A stretch of 64,000 nucleotides of DNA from Chlorobium sp. (lineage in GTDB: Bacteria > Bacteroidota > Chlorobiia > Chlorobiales > Chlorobiaceae). A program made the translations under genes and the position numbers. Location of the stretch: the NCBI GenBank assembly GCA_028277225.1, contig JANQHB010000039.1, positions 1 to 64,000 of the forward strand. The letters run 5' to 3'. The notes under the pieces were generated by a model. It saw only the letters and a list, made by a program, of their open reading frames with translations. It was not told where the DNA came from and did not search any database. Numbering within the stretch: the first letter of the stretch is position 1; each line of letters starts with the position of its first letter. Shown here piece after piece: positions 1-8,726 of this stretch.

Positions 1-135
1 TCAACAAATGCGGTTCTTTATCTTTTTTCACCCTCACCCTGCAGATGAGGGATAATCTCTATAAAAAGAGAGTATAAAAGATTTTCTTTGATAAACTTAC
101 GATTATGGAGCATTTGTTGAAACGCTCAGTTCAGG
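1..135 (-). mobile_element. MITE-like element, copy 1 (partial at window edge)
   Basis: Read on the minus strand, it begins CCTGAACTGAGCGTTTCAAC and contains the internal GATAAAGAACCGCATTTGTTGA block also found in the copies at 16197 and 18307. It is therefore a copy in reverse orientation whose far end lies outside the window. It sits 69 bases upstream of the universal stress protein gene. No transposase is encoded. The flank after the terminus is TAACA; the other flank cannot be seen, so a target duplication cannot be tested. Confidence 0.75.
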
Positions 136-203
136 TAACAATGAGTGATCGAATACAAGCACATTTCCGGGTTGTGGCTTGTTAAAAAAACCAGGCTCTC
201 TGT

Positions 204-671
204 ATGATACAGTTGTCTAAAATCTTGTGTCCTACCGATTATTCCAGGACATCGGACAAAGCGGTCAGATACGCAATAGAGCTTGGCCGCAAAGTTGATG
301 CCCACGTGCGTTTTCTTCACATCATGCAGCCTGAAAACATCGCAGAAAAAACAGCATACAGTTATGGTGTGACCAAAAAGGCTGCTAACCACGAAGCCTT
401 TTCTGACGAGTTCCGGCAGCTGATGATGGAAGAAAAAAAGAAAGGTCTTTCTGCCGATATCATGATTTTGAGGGGCAATCCCTACAACTCGATTATCGAG
501 CAGGCACATTCCTGGGGCGCCGATCTTGTGATCATGGGTTCGCATGGCCGGACCGGGCTGACGCGCCTGCTCATGGGGAGTGTCGCCGAAGCTGTGTTCC
601 ATGCACTCGATATACCGGTGCTTCTGGTCAAACAGGAAGCTGTCGAAAAAGCGACAATGGATGTATTCTGA
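204..671 (+). CDS. Universal stress protein, UspA family
   Basis: A single-domain, 155-residue cytoplasmic universal stress protein. The family typically forms dimers that bind ATP or other nucleotides and accumulate under stress. The C-terminal nucleotide-binding signature G-2X-G-9X-G-S is intact: G112, G115, G125 and S126 (within MGSHGRTGLTRLLMGS). The N-terminus (KILCPTDYSRTSDKA) is the usual first beta-strand and helix. Length is typical for a one-domain Usp, and the intact motif places it in the ATP-binding class. It stands alone between a MITE-like element upstream and a strong hairpin starting two bases after its stop, so it is probably monocistronic. Its specific target is not evident. 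Confidence 0.93.
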   Translation: MIQLSKILCPTDYSRTSDKAVRYAIELGRKVDAHVRFLHIMQPENIAEKTAYSYGVTKKAANHEAFSDEFRQLMMEEKKKGLSADIMILRGNPYNSIIEQAHSWGADLVIMGSHGRTGLTRLLMGSVAEAVFHALDIPVLLVKQEAVEKATMDVF

Positions 672-673
672 AC

Positions 674-704
674 ATGTCTCTCCGGGACTGTACCGGAGAG
701 ACAT
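674..704 (+). terminator. 12-bp perfect hairpin after the stress-protein gene
   Basis: The arms 674-685 (ATGTCTCTCCGG) and 693-704 (CCGGAGAGACAT) are exact reverse complements with a 7-base loop. A T-run follows, but only 15 bases later (720-727), so this may be a weak or processed terminator. The hairpin spans an in-frame ATG at 674, which argues against that codon as the start of the next gene. Confidence 0.6.
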
Positions 705-727
705 TCTTAACTTCAACAATTTTTTTT

Positions 728-1000
728 ATGATTTCCGACGGGTTGACTCTGATGGTTGTGGGAATGGTCGTTGTATTTCTTTTCCTGCTGCTGTTGATCG
801 TATTTATTTCAGTACTGTCATGGCTTCTCAAGGATCATGCCATCCTTGAAGAGAAGCAGTTGTTCGAGGCCGAGGAGATGAGAAGGAAGAAAAAGAGTGC
901 CAAACAGCCCGGACGTGCCGCTTCGGTTCCCGTTGCCGATGACAGTGCAAGAGTAACAGCGGTCATTGCTGCCGCAGTGCATGCGCATCGTAACAGATAA
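728..1000 (+). CDS. oadG: Oxaloacetate decarboxylase gamma chain (OadG)
   Basis: A small membrane subunit of about 90 residues. One strongly hydrophobic N-terminal helix (roughly residues 5-34) is followed by a charged cytoplasmic tail rich in K, R and E. This is the usual build of OadG, which anchors the biotin-carrying alpha chain to the membrane beta chain. The frame is open from an ATG at 674, but that codon lies in a hairpin. The ATG at 728 gives a normal OadG length and N-terminus (MISDGLTLMVVGM), so I chose it. Sequence conservation in OadG is low and the call rests largely on topology and the oadA/oadB neighbours. No clear Shine-Dalgarno is seen. Confidence 0.78.
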   Translation: MISDGLTLMVVGMVVVFLFLLLLIVFISVLSWLLKDHAILEEKQLFEAEEMRRKKKSAKQPGRAASVPVADDSARVTAVIAAAVHAHRNR

Positions 1001-1048
1001 GGTTTCTGAAACAATGTTTTTACCTCAAAAGACAACAAGAAAAGGATT

Positions 1049-2884
1049 ATGAAAAAAATACGGTTCATGGATGTGTCCTTTCGTGACGGGTTTCAGTCCT
1101 GTTACGGGGCGCGAGTAAAAACTGATGATTTTCTTCCCGTACTCCAGGCTGCTGTTGACGCGGGGACTGACAATTTTGAGATCGGCGGGGGCGCACGTTT
1201 CCAGAGTCTCTATTTCTACTGCCAGGAAGATGCATTCGATATGATGGATGCCGCCCGCAGGGTTGTCGGACCTGAAATAAACCTGCAGACGCTTGCCCGT
1301 GGGGCCAACGTTGTCGGGCTTATATCCCAGTCGAGGGATATCATCGATCTGCATGCACGCATGTTCAAAAAACACGGTATCACGACGATCAGGAATTTCG
1401 ATGCACTGATGGATGTTCGCAATCTCGCCTATTCCGGACAGTGTATCCATGAAGCCGGCCTGAAACATCAGGTGGTGATCGCCCTTATGGGGCTGCCGCC
1501 TGGGCTGAATGAAAAATACTGTCATACACCCCGGTTCTATACCGACAAGCTGCAGGAAATTATCGATGCAGGTATTCCTTTCGACAGCGTTGCTTTCAAA
1601 GATGCTTCGGGTACCACGACCCCTGTCGTTGTCTACGAATCCATCAAGGAAGCGAGAAAAATACTGCCTTCCGAAACGGTCATCGAGTTCCATACCCATG
1701 ACACTGCCGGTATGGGAGTCGCCTGTAACTATGCCGCTATCGAAGCCGGTGCCGATATTATCGATCTCTGCATGGCGCCTGTAAGCGGCGGAACAGCCCA
1801 AGTCGATATCCTGACCATGTGGCACAGGCTTCGGGGAACCGACTATACTCTCGATATCGACCATGAGAAAATCATCGAAGTCGAAGCGATGTTCATGGAG
1901 CACATGGATAAATATTATATGCCTCCGGAAGCCAAGGAGGTCAATCCGCTTATTCCGTTTTCTCCGATGCCCGGCGGGGCTTTGACAGCCAATACGCAGA
2001 TGATGCGTGATAACAATTCGCTGCACCTGTTCCCTGAAGTGATCAGGAACATGCGTGAGGTTGTTGCAAAAGGCGGTTTTGGATCGTCTGTGACGCCGGT
2101 ATCCCAGTTTTATTTCCAGCAGGCGTTTGCCAATACTGTCCAGGGCAAATGGAAGAAAATCACCGAGAGTTACGGTAAAATGGTGCTCGGCTATTTTGGC
2201 AAGACTCCGGCAGAGCCGGATCCGCAGATCGTCAATCTTGCCTCGGAACAGCTTGGTCTCGAACCGACAACCGAGGATGTGCACGATATCAATGACCGCA
2301 ATCCGGAACTTGGTATCGATTATAACAAGTCGCTTCTCGAAAAAGAAGGGCTGCCGACAACCGAGGAAAATATTTTCATTTCGGCTACTTGCGGAGCCAA
2401 AGGTATTGCCTTCCTGAAAGGCGAGGGGCCTTTGGGTATAAGGTACAAGGCCGATGTTGAAGCGGAAAATGCGGCAAAAGCTGCGCCGAAGAAAACTGCT
2501 AAAGCAGAAACGCCGCAAGCCTCGAAGCCTTCGTCTCCCGGTAATTACACGATAACCGTCGATGGAAAGGCCTATAATGTTACGGTTGCCGAAGGTACCG
2601 GCGCCGTTCAGGCTGTTGCTCCAGTGCCTGCCGCTCCTGTACAACAGGCTTCAGCGGAACCGGCAGGAGAAGGAGAGGCTGTTGAAGCCGCCATGCCCGG
2701 CAGTGTTGTCGCCATCGAGGTCGAAGTCGGCGATACGGTCAATGAGGGCGACGATGTTCTGATCATCGAGGCCATGAAAATGGAATCTCCTGTCAAGGCA
2801 CCGAAAACGGGTAAGGTCGTTTCGATCGAGGTGTCACCGGGTGACACGGTTGCCACGGGCGATACGCTCATGTATATAGCATGA
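1049..2884 (+). CDS. oadA: Oxaloacetate decarboxylase alpha chain (biotin carboxyltransferase)
   Basis: A biotin-dependent carboxyltransferase that moves CO2 from oxaloacetate to enzyme-bound biotin, feeding the membrane beta chain. The HMGL-like barrel begins at once (FMDVSFRDGFQS, a variant of the usual LRDGxQS). It carries the metal-site HTHDTAGMG and the lysine region VAFKDASGT. A PYC/OADA conserved domain follows to about residue 460, then an Ala/Pro/Lys-rich linker (about 475-540). The C-terminal biotinyl domain has biotin acceptor K577 in EAMKM. At 611 residues it is full length. An AAAAGGA sequence precedes the ATG. A pyruvate carboxylase B-subunit is the main alternative, but oadG upstream and oadB downstream favour the Na+-pump decarboxylase. 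Confidence 0.93.
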   Translation: MKKIRFMDVSFRDGFQSCYGARVKTDDFLPVLQAAVDAGTDNFEIGGGARFQSLYFYCQEDAFDMMDAARRVVGPEINLQTLARGANVVGLISQSRDIIDLHARMFKKHGITTIRNFDALMDVRNLAYSGQCIHEAGLKHQVVIALMGLPPGLNEKYCHTPRFYTDKLQEIIDAGIPFDSVAFKDASGTTTPVVVYESIKEARKILPSETVIEFHTHDTAGMGVACNYAAIEAGADIIDLCMAPVSGGTAQVDILTMWHRLRGTDYTLDIDHEKIIEVEAMFMEHMDKYYMPPEAKEVNPLIPFSPMPGGALTANTQMMRDNNSLHLFPEVIRNMREVVAKGGFGSSVTPVSQFYFQQAFANTVQGKWKKITESYGKMVLGYFGKTPAEPDPQIVNLASEQLGLEPTTEDVHDINDRNPELGIDYNKSLLEKEGLPTTEENIFISATCGAKGIAFLKGEGPLGIRYKADVEAENAAKAAPKKTAKAETPQASKPSSPGNYTITVDGKAYNVTVAEGTGAVQAVAPVPAAPVQQASAEPAGEGEAVEAAMPGSVVAIEVEVGDTVNEGDDVLIIEAMKMESPVKAPKTGKVVSIEVSPGDTVATGDTLMYIA

Positions 2885-2904
2885 TCTCCAGTGTGACAGA
2901 AGAC

Positions 2905-2923
2905 GGCCCGCATCGCGCGGGCC
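2905..2923 (+). other. Intercistronic hairpin between oadA and oadB
   Basis: GGCCCGC (2905-2911) and GCGGGCC (2917-2923) pair perfectly with a 5-base loop. A-residues, not T, follow, so it is not a classical terminator for the forward transcript. It may stabilise or process the oad mRNA. That role is inference. Confidence 0.45.
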
Positions 2924-2968
2924 AAAAAATAACAGGTAACTCTGACTAACGGTTTATTCAAACTTTTT

Positions 2969-4522
2969 ATGCGTACGTTCATTCTTGTACTGCTGTCGAT
3001 AATTTTTGCAGGCACATCCGCCGAGGCCGTACAGTTTTTTTCGGAAGATGAGAGCGGAACGGTCACTTTGCAGGCTCCCGATGATCTGGAACTGGTCAAG
3101 GTGCCGGTGAGAGACAGCCGTGAGCTCCGGACAGGTGACGAAATCCGTGTCGGTGATTTTCTCGGGTTGTTTGCCGATGAGGAGCACAACAAGATCACGG
3201 TGACATCCGGCGTGTCCGGTAAACTGGTCTATATTCATCCGGACCTCTATTCCAAATACACCCGTATTCCGGTCGGGACGGTTCTTCTGAAGATCGAAAA
3301 GCAGTCATTGCTTGTTTCCAAAAAGGGCTCGCAGCGTTCGACGGAAGGTCTTTCAGTGCAGAAAGTATTCAGCAATCTTGCAGAAAGTACAGGTATCTAT
3401 GCTCTCATAAACGACAACAGCCTGAACTGGACAGAAGGTTTCGGGCGTTTGCTCATGATCAGTGTGGGCGCTCTTCTCATATACCTTGGTATTGCAAAAG
3501 GTTTTGAGCCTCTGCTTCTGATCCCTATAGGAATGGGCGCTGTTCTGTCGAATATACCTCTTGCCTATATCAATGACGAGGGCGGCATCCTGCGTTATGT
3601 CTATGATGTCGGTATCGAGACAGGGGTATTTCCTCTTATTATTTTCATGGGTGTGGGTGCGATGACCGATTTCGGGCCTATGATCGCAAATCCGAAGACA
3701 GCTCTTCTTGGGGCTGCAGCGCAATTCGGTATATTTTCGACCCTTATCGGGGCGCTTCTTCTGACGCAATACGTTCCCGGCATCGAGTTCTCCATGAAAG
3801 ACGCAGCCTCTATCGGCATTATCGGAGGTGCCGACGGTCCGACGTCCATTTTTCTTGCCTCGAGGCTCAGCCCACAGCTTCTGGGCAGTATCGCGGTTGC
3901 TGCATATTCCTACATGGCACTTGTTCCCATCATCCAGCCGCCGATCATGAAACTGTTCACGACAAGTGCTGAAAGAAGCATCAAGATGAGCCAGCTGCGG
4001 TATGTCTCGAAGCGTGAAAAAATACTCTTTCCGGTCATTGTCATCGTTCTCTGTGCGCTGCTTCTGCCTTCTGCCGCCCCGCTTATAGGTTTTCTCATGT
4101 TCGGCAACCTGATGAAGGAGTGCGGTGTCGTTGACCGCCTGAGTGATACCACGCAGAACGCTCTGATCAATATCGTGACGATATTTCTCGGTCTCGGTGT
4201 CGGGAGCAAACTCTCGGCCGAAAAGTTTCTCAATCTTGAAACGCTCGGTATTATTATCCTTGGCCTTGTTGCTTTTTCATTCGGCACATCAGCCGGTGTT
4301 ATCATGGCCAAGGTCATGAACCTGTTCCTCAAGCAGAAGATCAATCCCCTTATCGGTTCCGCCGGTGTTTCTGCGGTTCCGATGGCTGCCCGCGTATCGA
4401 ACAAGGTCGGTCTCGACTCTGACCCGCACAACTTTCTTCTCATGCACGCCATGGGCCCGAATGTTTCAGGGGTTATCGGATCGGCAGTCGCTGCAGGTAT
4501 TCTTCTCTCGGTATTCCTCTGA
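2969..4522 (+). CDS. oadB: Oxaloacetate decarboxylase beta chain (Na+ pump) with added periplasmic domain
   Basis: The polytopic subunit that couples decarboxylation of carboxybiotin to Na+ export. The conserved membrane part starts near residue 130 (LAESTGIYAL) and includes the family hallmark GGADGPTSIFLASRLSP, plus repeated hydrophobic helices to the C-terminus. Known OadB/GcdB proteins are usually about 375-435 residues; this one has 517. The extra N-terminus is a signal peptide (about 1-20, ending TSAEA) followed by roughly 95 residues. These look like a biotinyl/lipoyl fold (DEIRVGDFLGLF, then VTSGVSGKLVYI, then IPVGTVLLKIE). The modified lysine is absent: the MKM position reads DEE in my hand alignment. 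The domain would lie outside the cytoplasm. It is the last gene of the oad set and is followed by a strong terminator. Confidence 0.9.
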   Translation: MRTFILVLLSIIFAGTSAEAVQFFSEDESGTVTLQAPDDLELVKVPVRDSRELRTGDEIRVGDFLGLFADEEHNKITVTSGVSGKLVYIHPDLYSKYTRIPVGTVLLKIEKQSLLVSKKGSQRSTEGLSVQKVFSNLAESTGIYALINDNSLNWTEGFGRLLMISVGALLIYLGIAKGFEPLLLIPIGMGAVLSNIPLAYINDEGGILRYVYDVGIETGVFPLIIFMGVGAMTDFGPMIANPKTALLGAAAQFGIFSTLIGALLLTQYVPGIEFSMKDAASIGIIGGADGPTSIFLASRLSPQLLGSIAVAAYSYMALVPIIQPPIMKLFTTSAERSIKMSQLRYVSKREKILFPVIVIVLCALLLPSAAPLIGFLMFGNLMKECGVVDRLSDTTQNALINIVTIFLGLGVGSKLSAEKFLNLETLGIIILGLVAFSFGTSAGVIMAKVMNLFLKQKINPLIGSAGVSAVPMAARVSNKVGLDSDPHNFLLMHAMGPNVSGVIGSAVAAGILLSVFL

Positions 4523-4544
4523 GTGACAGGAAACAAAAGCAAGA

Positions 4545-4577
4545 AAAAAGGCAGGGCTTTGAAAACCCTGCCTTTTT
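4545..4577. terminator. Bidirectional intrinsic terminator (oadB / LRR gene)
   Basis: AAAAAGGCAGGG (4545-4556) and CCCTGCCTTTTT (4566-4577) form a perfect 12-bp stem with a 9-base loop. It is flanked by A-run and T-run, so it can act on both strands between the convergent oadB and leucine-rich-repeat genes. Confidence 0.9.
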
Positions 4578-4598
4578 GTTTGTGAAAAACTGCCGCTT

Positions 4599-4629
4599 CT
4601 CAACAGTTAAACAAATCAACAATTCAACA
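4599..4629 (-). repeat. GTTGAAYT octamer array (about 4 units)
   Basis: On the minus strand the sequence reads GTTGAATT, GTTGATTT, GTTTAACT, GTTGAG. It lies about 20 bases past the stop of the leucine-rich-repeat gene and on its strand. The same octamer array occurs at 54121-54168, again just after a stop codon. Confidence 0.6.
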
Positions 4630-4647
4630 TTGCGCCAGCAATTTTTT

Positions 4648-5847
4648 TCATTTTTTCAAAATGATTTCACAATCGGGGTGGCGCTCGAAAAACTTTTCAA
4701 TTTCATCGTCACGGACCTGGCCGGCGGAAAGTTCGATTTTTTCGAGATACTCAAGTTCCATCAAAGGAGATATCGATTTCACCGGAGTGTCGGCAAAAGA
4801 GATTTCCTCGAGTTCTACCAGGCCGGCAAGAGGTTCCAGCGTAGCAACACTGGTCTCATTCAGGCTCAGCTCCCTGAGATTGAAAAGCCCTGACAGCGGT
4901 TCAAGGTTCCTGACTCCGGTTCTGCTGAAACGGAGGTATTCGAGATTCTCCAGATCAGCAAGAGGGGAGAGGTCGTCAATTTCCGTGTTGTTGAAGCCGA
5001 GCTCGATCAGGTTTGTCAGGTTTTCGAGGGGTTCGAGGGATGAAACGCCTGTTTTGTAACAGCTGATTTTTTCGAGTGCCAATAGAGACGACAGCGGAGA
5101 AAGATCGGTGACGGGTGTTTCGGAGCAGTAGAGTTCCTCGAGACTGGTCAGTGCTGCAACCGGTTCCAGAGTGCTTACCTCGGTGCTCGATATCCAGAGC
5201 AGCTTGAGGTTCAGAAGTTCTCTCAGGGGATCCAGCGATGCTATATCGCAGTCGAAAGCGTAAAGCCGCTGCAGTTCTTTAAGGTTTCTCAACGGTTCCA
5301 GGCTTTCGACCGGAGATTCGTCACAACGGAGCTGCTGGAGTTTTTCAAGAGCACGGAGCGGAGCAAGGCTGTGTATGCGCCGGCTGTCACAACGCAGGTG
5401 GGTGATGTTGAAGAAATCGAACAGATCCTGTGCAGAGGGTTCACCGGAGATTTTGAGGGAGGTTTTTACGACCTCCTGCCAGTCGTTGTTGAGCGCATCC
5501 CACCACTCCTGCCGCCTTGAGCGGTTTTCAAGAAATTCGTTGCGTGAAAGTGAAAAGACAGGGTCGTCGACAAGTTTTCCTCCTCTTTCAGAAGTTACAT
5601 GGCAGGTGAAATCATCCTGATCGTTTTCCGGGGGCTGCATTTCACAGCAGGTCAGCTTGTCGGTAATGCATCTGGCGTACCAGTCAGCTCTTTTTTCATC
5701 GAGAACGCGATGGTGATTGTCCCTTGACTGTTCATCAAGAGAAGATATGTCGTGAAGAATATCGTTACCGCACCGGGGGCAGACCGCGTTTTGTTCGGTG
5801 AGCGGATAGCTGCATACCGGGCAGTTGTTGTATGTATGCTGTTCCAA
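4648..5847 (-). CDS. Zinc-ribbon leucine-rich repeat protein
   Basis: A 399-residue protein with an N-terminal zinc-ribbon-like motif (C9-P-V-C12 and C23-P-R-C26). A charged linker leads to about ten internalin-like leucine-rich repeats of 21-22 residues running from roughly 150 to 385. Each repeat has the form LxxLxxLxxLxxLxxxxTxVxxLEPL. There is no signal peptide, so unlike most internalin-like proteins it is probably cytoplasmic, perhaps a protein-protein scaffold. It is monocistronic, convergent with oadB, and shares the terminator at 4545. The ATG is internal to no other gene and follows an AT-rich leader. Function is unknown. Confidence 0.85.
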   Translation of the reverse strand: MEQHTYNNCPVCSYPLTEQNAVCPRCGNDILHDISSLDEQSRDNHHRVLDEKRADWYARCITDKLTCCEMQPPENDQDDFTCHVTSERGGKLVDDPVFSLSRNEFLENRSRRQEWWDALNNDWQEVVKTSLKISGEPSAQDLFDFFNITHLRCDSRRIHSLAPLRALEKLQQLRCDESPVESLEPLRNLKELQRLYAFDCDIASLDPLRELLNLKLLWISSTEVSTLEPVAALTSLEELYCSETPVTDLSPLSSLLALEKISCYKTGVSSLEPLENLTNLIELGFNNTEIDDLSPLADLENLEYLRFSRTGVRNLEPLSGLFNLRELSLNETSVATLEPLAGLVELEEISFADTPVKSISPLMELEYLEKIELSAGQVRDDEIEKFFERHPDCEIILKK

Positions 5848-6146
5848 AGTCGGGAAGGTTATTACGGTTTCTAAACAAACAAGTTATACTCTGCACAAAT
5901 AATAACAAAAAATACGTGAGCACATCCCCGGGGTACCGCAATTATTTTCTCTTGCGTTCTGATCCTGTTGAAAGGCAAAGGGAACGATAAAACAATGCAT
6001 CAATGTTAGATATAAAAGCGTAAAGAACGGAATCCTCGTATCCCCCCTGTTGTTTGGTGAAGGACTATCCGCTCTTTCCGTTCCTGTTCCCCGGATTAGT
6101 ATACGTTTATCGGTGTTTCTTTCAGGTTGATACATCTGGAGAACCC
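5848..6146. other. Divergent intergenic region
   Basis: About 300 bases separate the leucine-rich-repeat gene (minus) from the GH65 gene (plus) and must hold both promoters. The part next to 5848 is AT-rich (TTATTACGG, AATAATAACAAAAAATA). I see no convincing operator, repeat or RNA gene. An open frame from 6054 reaches the GH65 start but encodes an unconserved-looking leader. Confidence 0.5.
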
Positions 6147-8528
6147 ATGAATACGGGAAGAGACGATGCAGATGATAACCGTTTCAGGAAAGATCCTTTA
6201 CAGTTGCTCGATCTTTCACCGAAGCAGTGGCTTCTGGTAAGAAGCGGTTACATAAATAACCCCAGACGGTTGCAGGTCAACGAAACGTTGATGACAATCG
6301 GTAACGGTTACCTCAACATCAGGGGTAGTCTGGAAGAATTGCCGCCAGGCAGTTACAGGGGAATGTATATCAATGGAATATACGACAAGTCCGAAGCGGA
6401 TGTCGAGGAACTGGTGAAATGCCCGGTCTGGACCGATGTCTCGCTATGGATTGAAGGATGGAAAGTATCCCCTCCGGATTGCAAGGTGATACGTCACGAG
6501 CAGATGCTCGATATGAGAAAGGGGATTCTCCACCGTAAATCCAGGTTCAGGCTTCCCGACGGCAGGATCGTGACATTTGCGACATCGAAGATTGTTTTCC
6601 TGCATGAGGTGCACTGGGGATATATGAGGGTCAGAATTGTGCCTGAAAATTTTTCAGGGGAGATTCGTGTATTGAGTGGACTGAATGGCGATGTGCTCAA
6701 CCGCGGATTTTTCCCCGGAGAAAAACTGAAGCACCTTCATCTCGAACGAATCGAGCGCGGACGGGATATGATGTATCTGGAGATGAAAACAAGGGGACGG
6801 GGGATCCGTATCTCCAATGCCGCATCATGGCGGCTCGTGAACCATGACAAGGCTTCAGTCACATGGGAGCCGAGAATCTACGGAGAGAAATTTACCAGTG
6901 AAATGACCCTGCATGCGGAGAAAGGGGTGTCCTGTGAGTTTGAGAAATACGCGGTGGTCTATACGAGCAGGGATATTCCCGGGAAGCACATGTTCAAGGG
7001 GACTATATACGGCTTGAAATCGTTCCTTTGCAGCGGTGCATACAGGGAAATCAACAGTCATATCGAACTCTGGGAAAAATGCTGGAAGCAGGCGGATATC
7101 CTGATAGAAGGAGATCGTGCCGCCCAGCAGGCCATACGCTACAACATGTACCAGCTTCTGATCAACGGTCCGAGACAGAGCGGAAGTATCGGGGCGAAGT
7201 TTCTCAGCTCGGAAGGATACCTCGGGCATGTCTTCTGGGATACGGAAATCTTTATTTTCCCCTTCTATCTCTACAATTTTCCCGGCATAGCGAAAAACAT
7301 GCTCATGTACCGTTATGAAACCTTGCCGGGAGCGATACAAAACGCAAAGAGAGCCTGGTATAAAGGGGCCAGGTATGGCTGGGAGACAGCAACGACCGGA
7401 GAAGATGTGACCCCGAGATTTGCCTCGAAGCTTGAAAGGACCATACGCCTGATCTATACCGGAACCGAGGAAGACCATATCGTTTCGGATGTCATCTATG
7501 CAGTGGAACGGTATTTCAGGGTGACTGGCGATACGGAGTTCCTGCTCGATCATGCGCTGGAAATGATTTTTCAGACCGCACGTTTCTGGGAAAGCCGTGT
7601 GTCGGTTTCCGGAGATGTTTATGAACTCAAGGTTGCTATAGGCCCCGACGAGTACCACGAGCATGTGGACAATAATGCCTACACCAATTACCTCGTCAAA
7701 TGGCACTTGAAGCTTGCTGCGACCCTGTTTGAATATTTCGGCAGACGTAAAGTCAAAAAGTTCGGAAACTTGTGCGGCAGGCTTCTGCTTGAAAGGAAAG
7801 AGGTGGAAAAGTGGATCGAGATCGGCGACAAACTCAAGTTCACCATAGATGCCGATTCAGGACTGATCGAGCAGTTCGATGGCTATTTCGACCTGAAAGA
7901 TTCTGTGATCGCCCGCCATGATCGCAAGGGCAGGCCGGTGCTGCCGCAGGGGGTTTCCTATCGGAATATCGACAGGACCCGCCTGATAAAGCAGGCAGAC
8001 GTCCTGATGATGTTTCTGCTGTTTCCCCATGCTTTCAGTGATGAAGTAAAGCTGGCAAATTACAATTTCTACGAAAAAAGGGCGCCGCACAAATCTTCTC
8101 TTAGCCATTGTACTCATGCAATGGTCGGGCTTTCGGTCGGAAACCGACAGCATGCGTACCGCTATTTCATGAAAACCGCAAGGGTCGATCTTGAAAATCT
8201 TCATGGAGACACCGAGCTCGGTATACATGGTGCGGCGGTAGGCGGAACATGGCAGACGGTTGTAAGAGGTTTCGGAGGGCTGACACTCAAGTCGGACAGG
8301 ATCGTGCTGAAACCCTGGCTGCCGAAAAGATGGAAACGTCTTTTGTTCAAGGTGCACTGGCGTGACCGTATGATCAGGCTTGATATCAATCACAGTCTTG
8401 TTTCGATTTTTGTTGAGTCTGACGAGCGAGTATCGATACCCTGCACATTCTGGGGGAAATGTTTCACGATTATCACGAACCAACTTTTCAGGTTCAACTA
8501 TGATCCGGTAGTATGCGAAAAGGTTTAA
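6147..8528 (+). CDS. Glycoside hydrolase family 65 protein (disaccharide phosphorylase type)
   Basis: A 793-residue GH65 enzyme. The family comprises phosphorylases that split alpha-linked disaccharides such as maltose, trehalose, kojibiose or nigerose with inorganic phosphate, plus some hydrolases. The N-terminal beta-sandwich (NETLMTIGNGYLNIRGSLEE) is typical. The (alpha/alpha)6 barrel has the hallmarks GYLGHVFWDTEIFIFPF, GYGWETATTGEDVTP-like and GPDEYHE with NNAYTNY. E502 in GPDEYHE is the expected general acid. A C-terminal beta-domain follows. Substrate cannot be read from sequence. I chose the ATG at 6147 (TGGAGAACCC upstream) over an earlier in-frame ATG at 6054 because family similarity begins after it. 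It stands alone, and the glucosyl-phosphate product would enter glycogen metabolism (inference). Confidence 0.9.
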   Translation: MNTGRDDADDNRFRKDPLQLLDLSPKQWLLVRSGYINNPRRLQVNETLMTIGNGYLNIRGSLEELPPGSYRGMYINGIYDKSEADVEELVKCPVWTDVSLWIEGWKVSPPDCKVIRHEQMLDMRKGILHRKSRFRLPDGRIVTFATSKIVFLHEVHWGYMRVRIVPENFSGEIRVLSGLNGDVLNRGFFPGEKLKHLHLERIERGRDMMYLEMKTRGRGIRISNAASWRLVNHDKASVTWEPRIYGEKFTSEMTLHAEKGVSCEFEKYAVVYTSRDIPGKHMFKGTIYGLKSFLCSGAYREINSHIELWEKCWKQADILIEGDRAAQQAIRYNMYQLLINGPRQSGSIGAKFLSSEGYLGHVFWDTEIFIFPFYLYNFPGIAKNMLMYRYETLPGAIQNAKRAWYKGARYGWETATTGEDVTPRFASKLERTIRLIYTGTEEDHIVSDVIYAVERYFRVTGDTEFLLDHALEMIFQTARFWESRVSVSGDVYELKVAIGPDEYHEHVDNNAYTNYLVKWHLKLAATLFEYFGRRKVKKFGNLCGRLLLERKEVEKWIEIGDKLKFTIDADSGLIEQFDGYFDLKDSVIARHDRKGRPVLPQGVSYRNIDRTRLIKQADVLMMFLLFPHAFSDEVKLANYNFYEKRAPHKSSLSHCTHAMVGLSVGNRQHAYRYFMKTARVDLENLHGDTELGIHGAAVGGTWQTVVRGFGGLTLKSDRIVLKPWLPKRWKRLLFKVHWRDRMIRLDINHSLVSIFVESDERVSIPCTFWGKCFTIITNQLFRFNYDPVVCEKV

Positions 8529-8726
8529 AAGAATTGCGGCTAATTGGGATAGTAGATATTGCTTGATTGTTGTTTGATCGACTATTTGTGCTTTGAGAGA
8601 AAATGGTTATGTATGTGGTTTGATGTAAGTTAAAATCATGTGCTAAAAAGATGAGGTAACAGGGGTTGCAAATATTATTTTTTAAATTGAGCTTAATATT
8701 TTTTACTAATTGATAAAGTAAATAAA

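Noticed and set aside
126..719. 197-codon minus-strand frame over the stress-protein gene
   Set aside because: Entirely antisense to a clear UspA gene with intact motif.
674..727. Upstream ATG start for oadG
   Set aside because: The codon lies in a perfect 12-bp hairpin and the added residues are unlike OadG.
1025..2644. 539-codon minus-strand frame opposite oadA
   Set aside because: It is a shadow of oadA's codon bias; low-complexity translation, no motif and no ribosome site.
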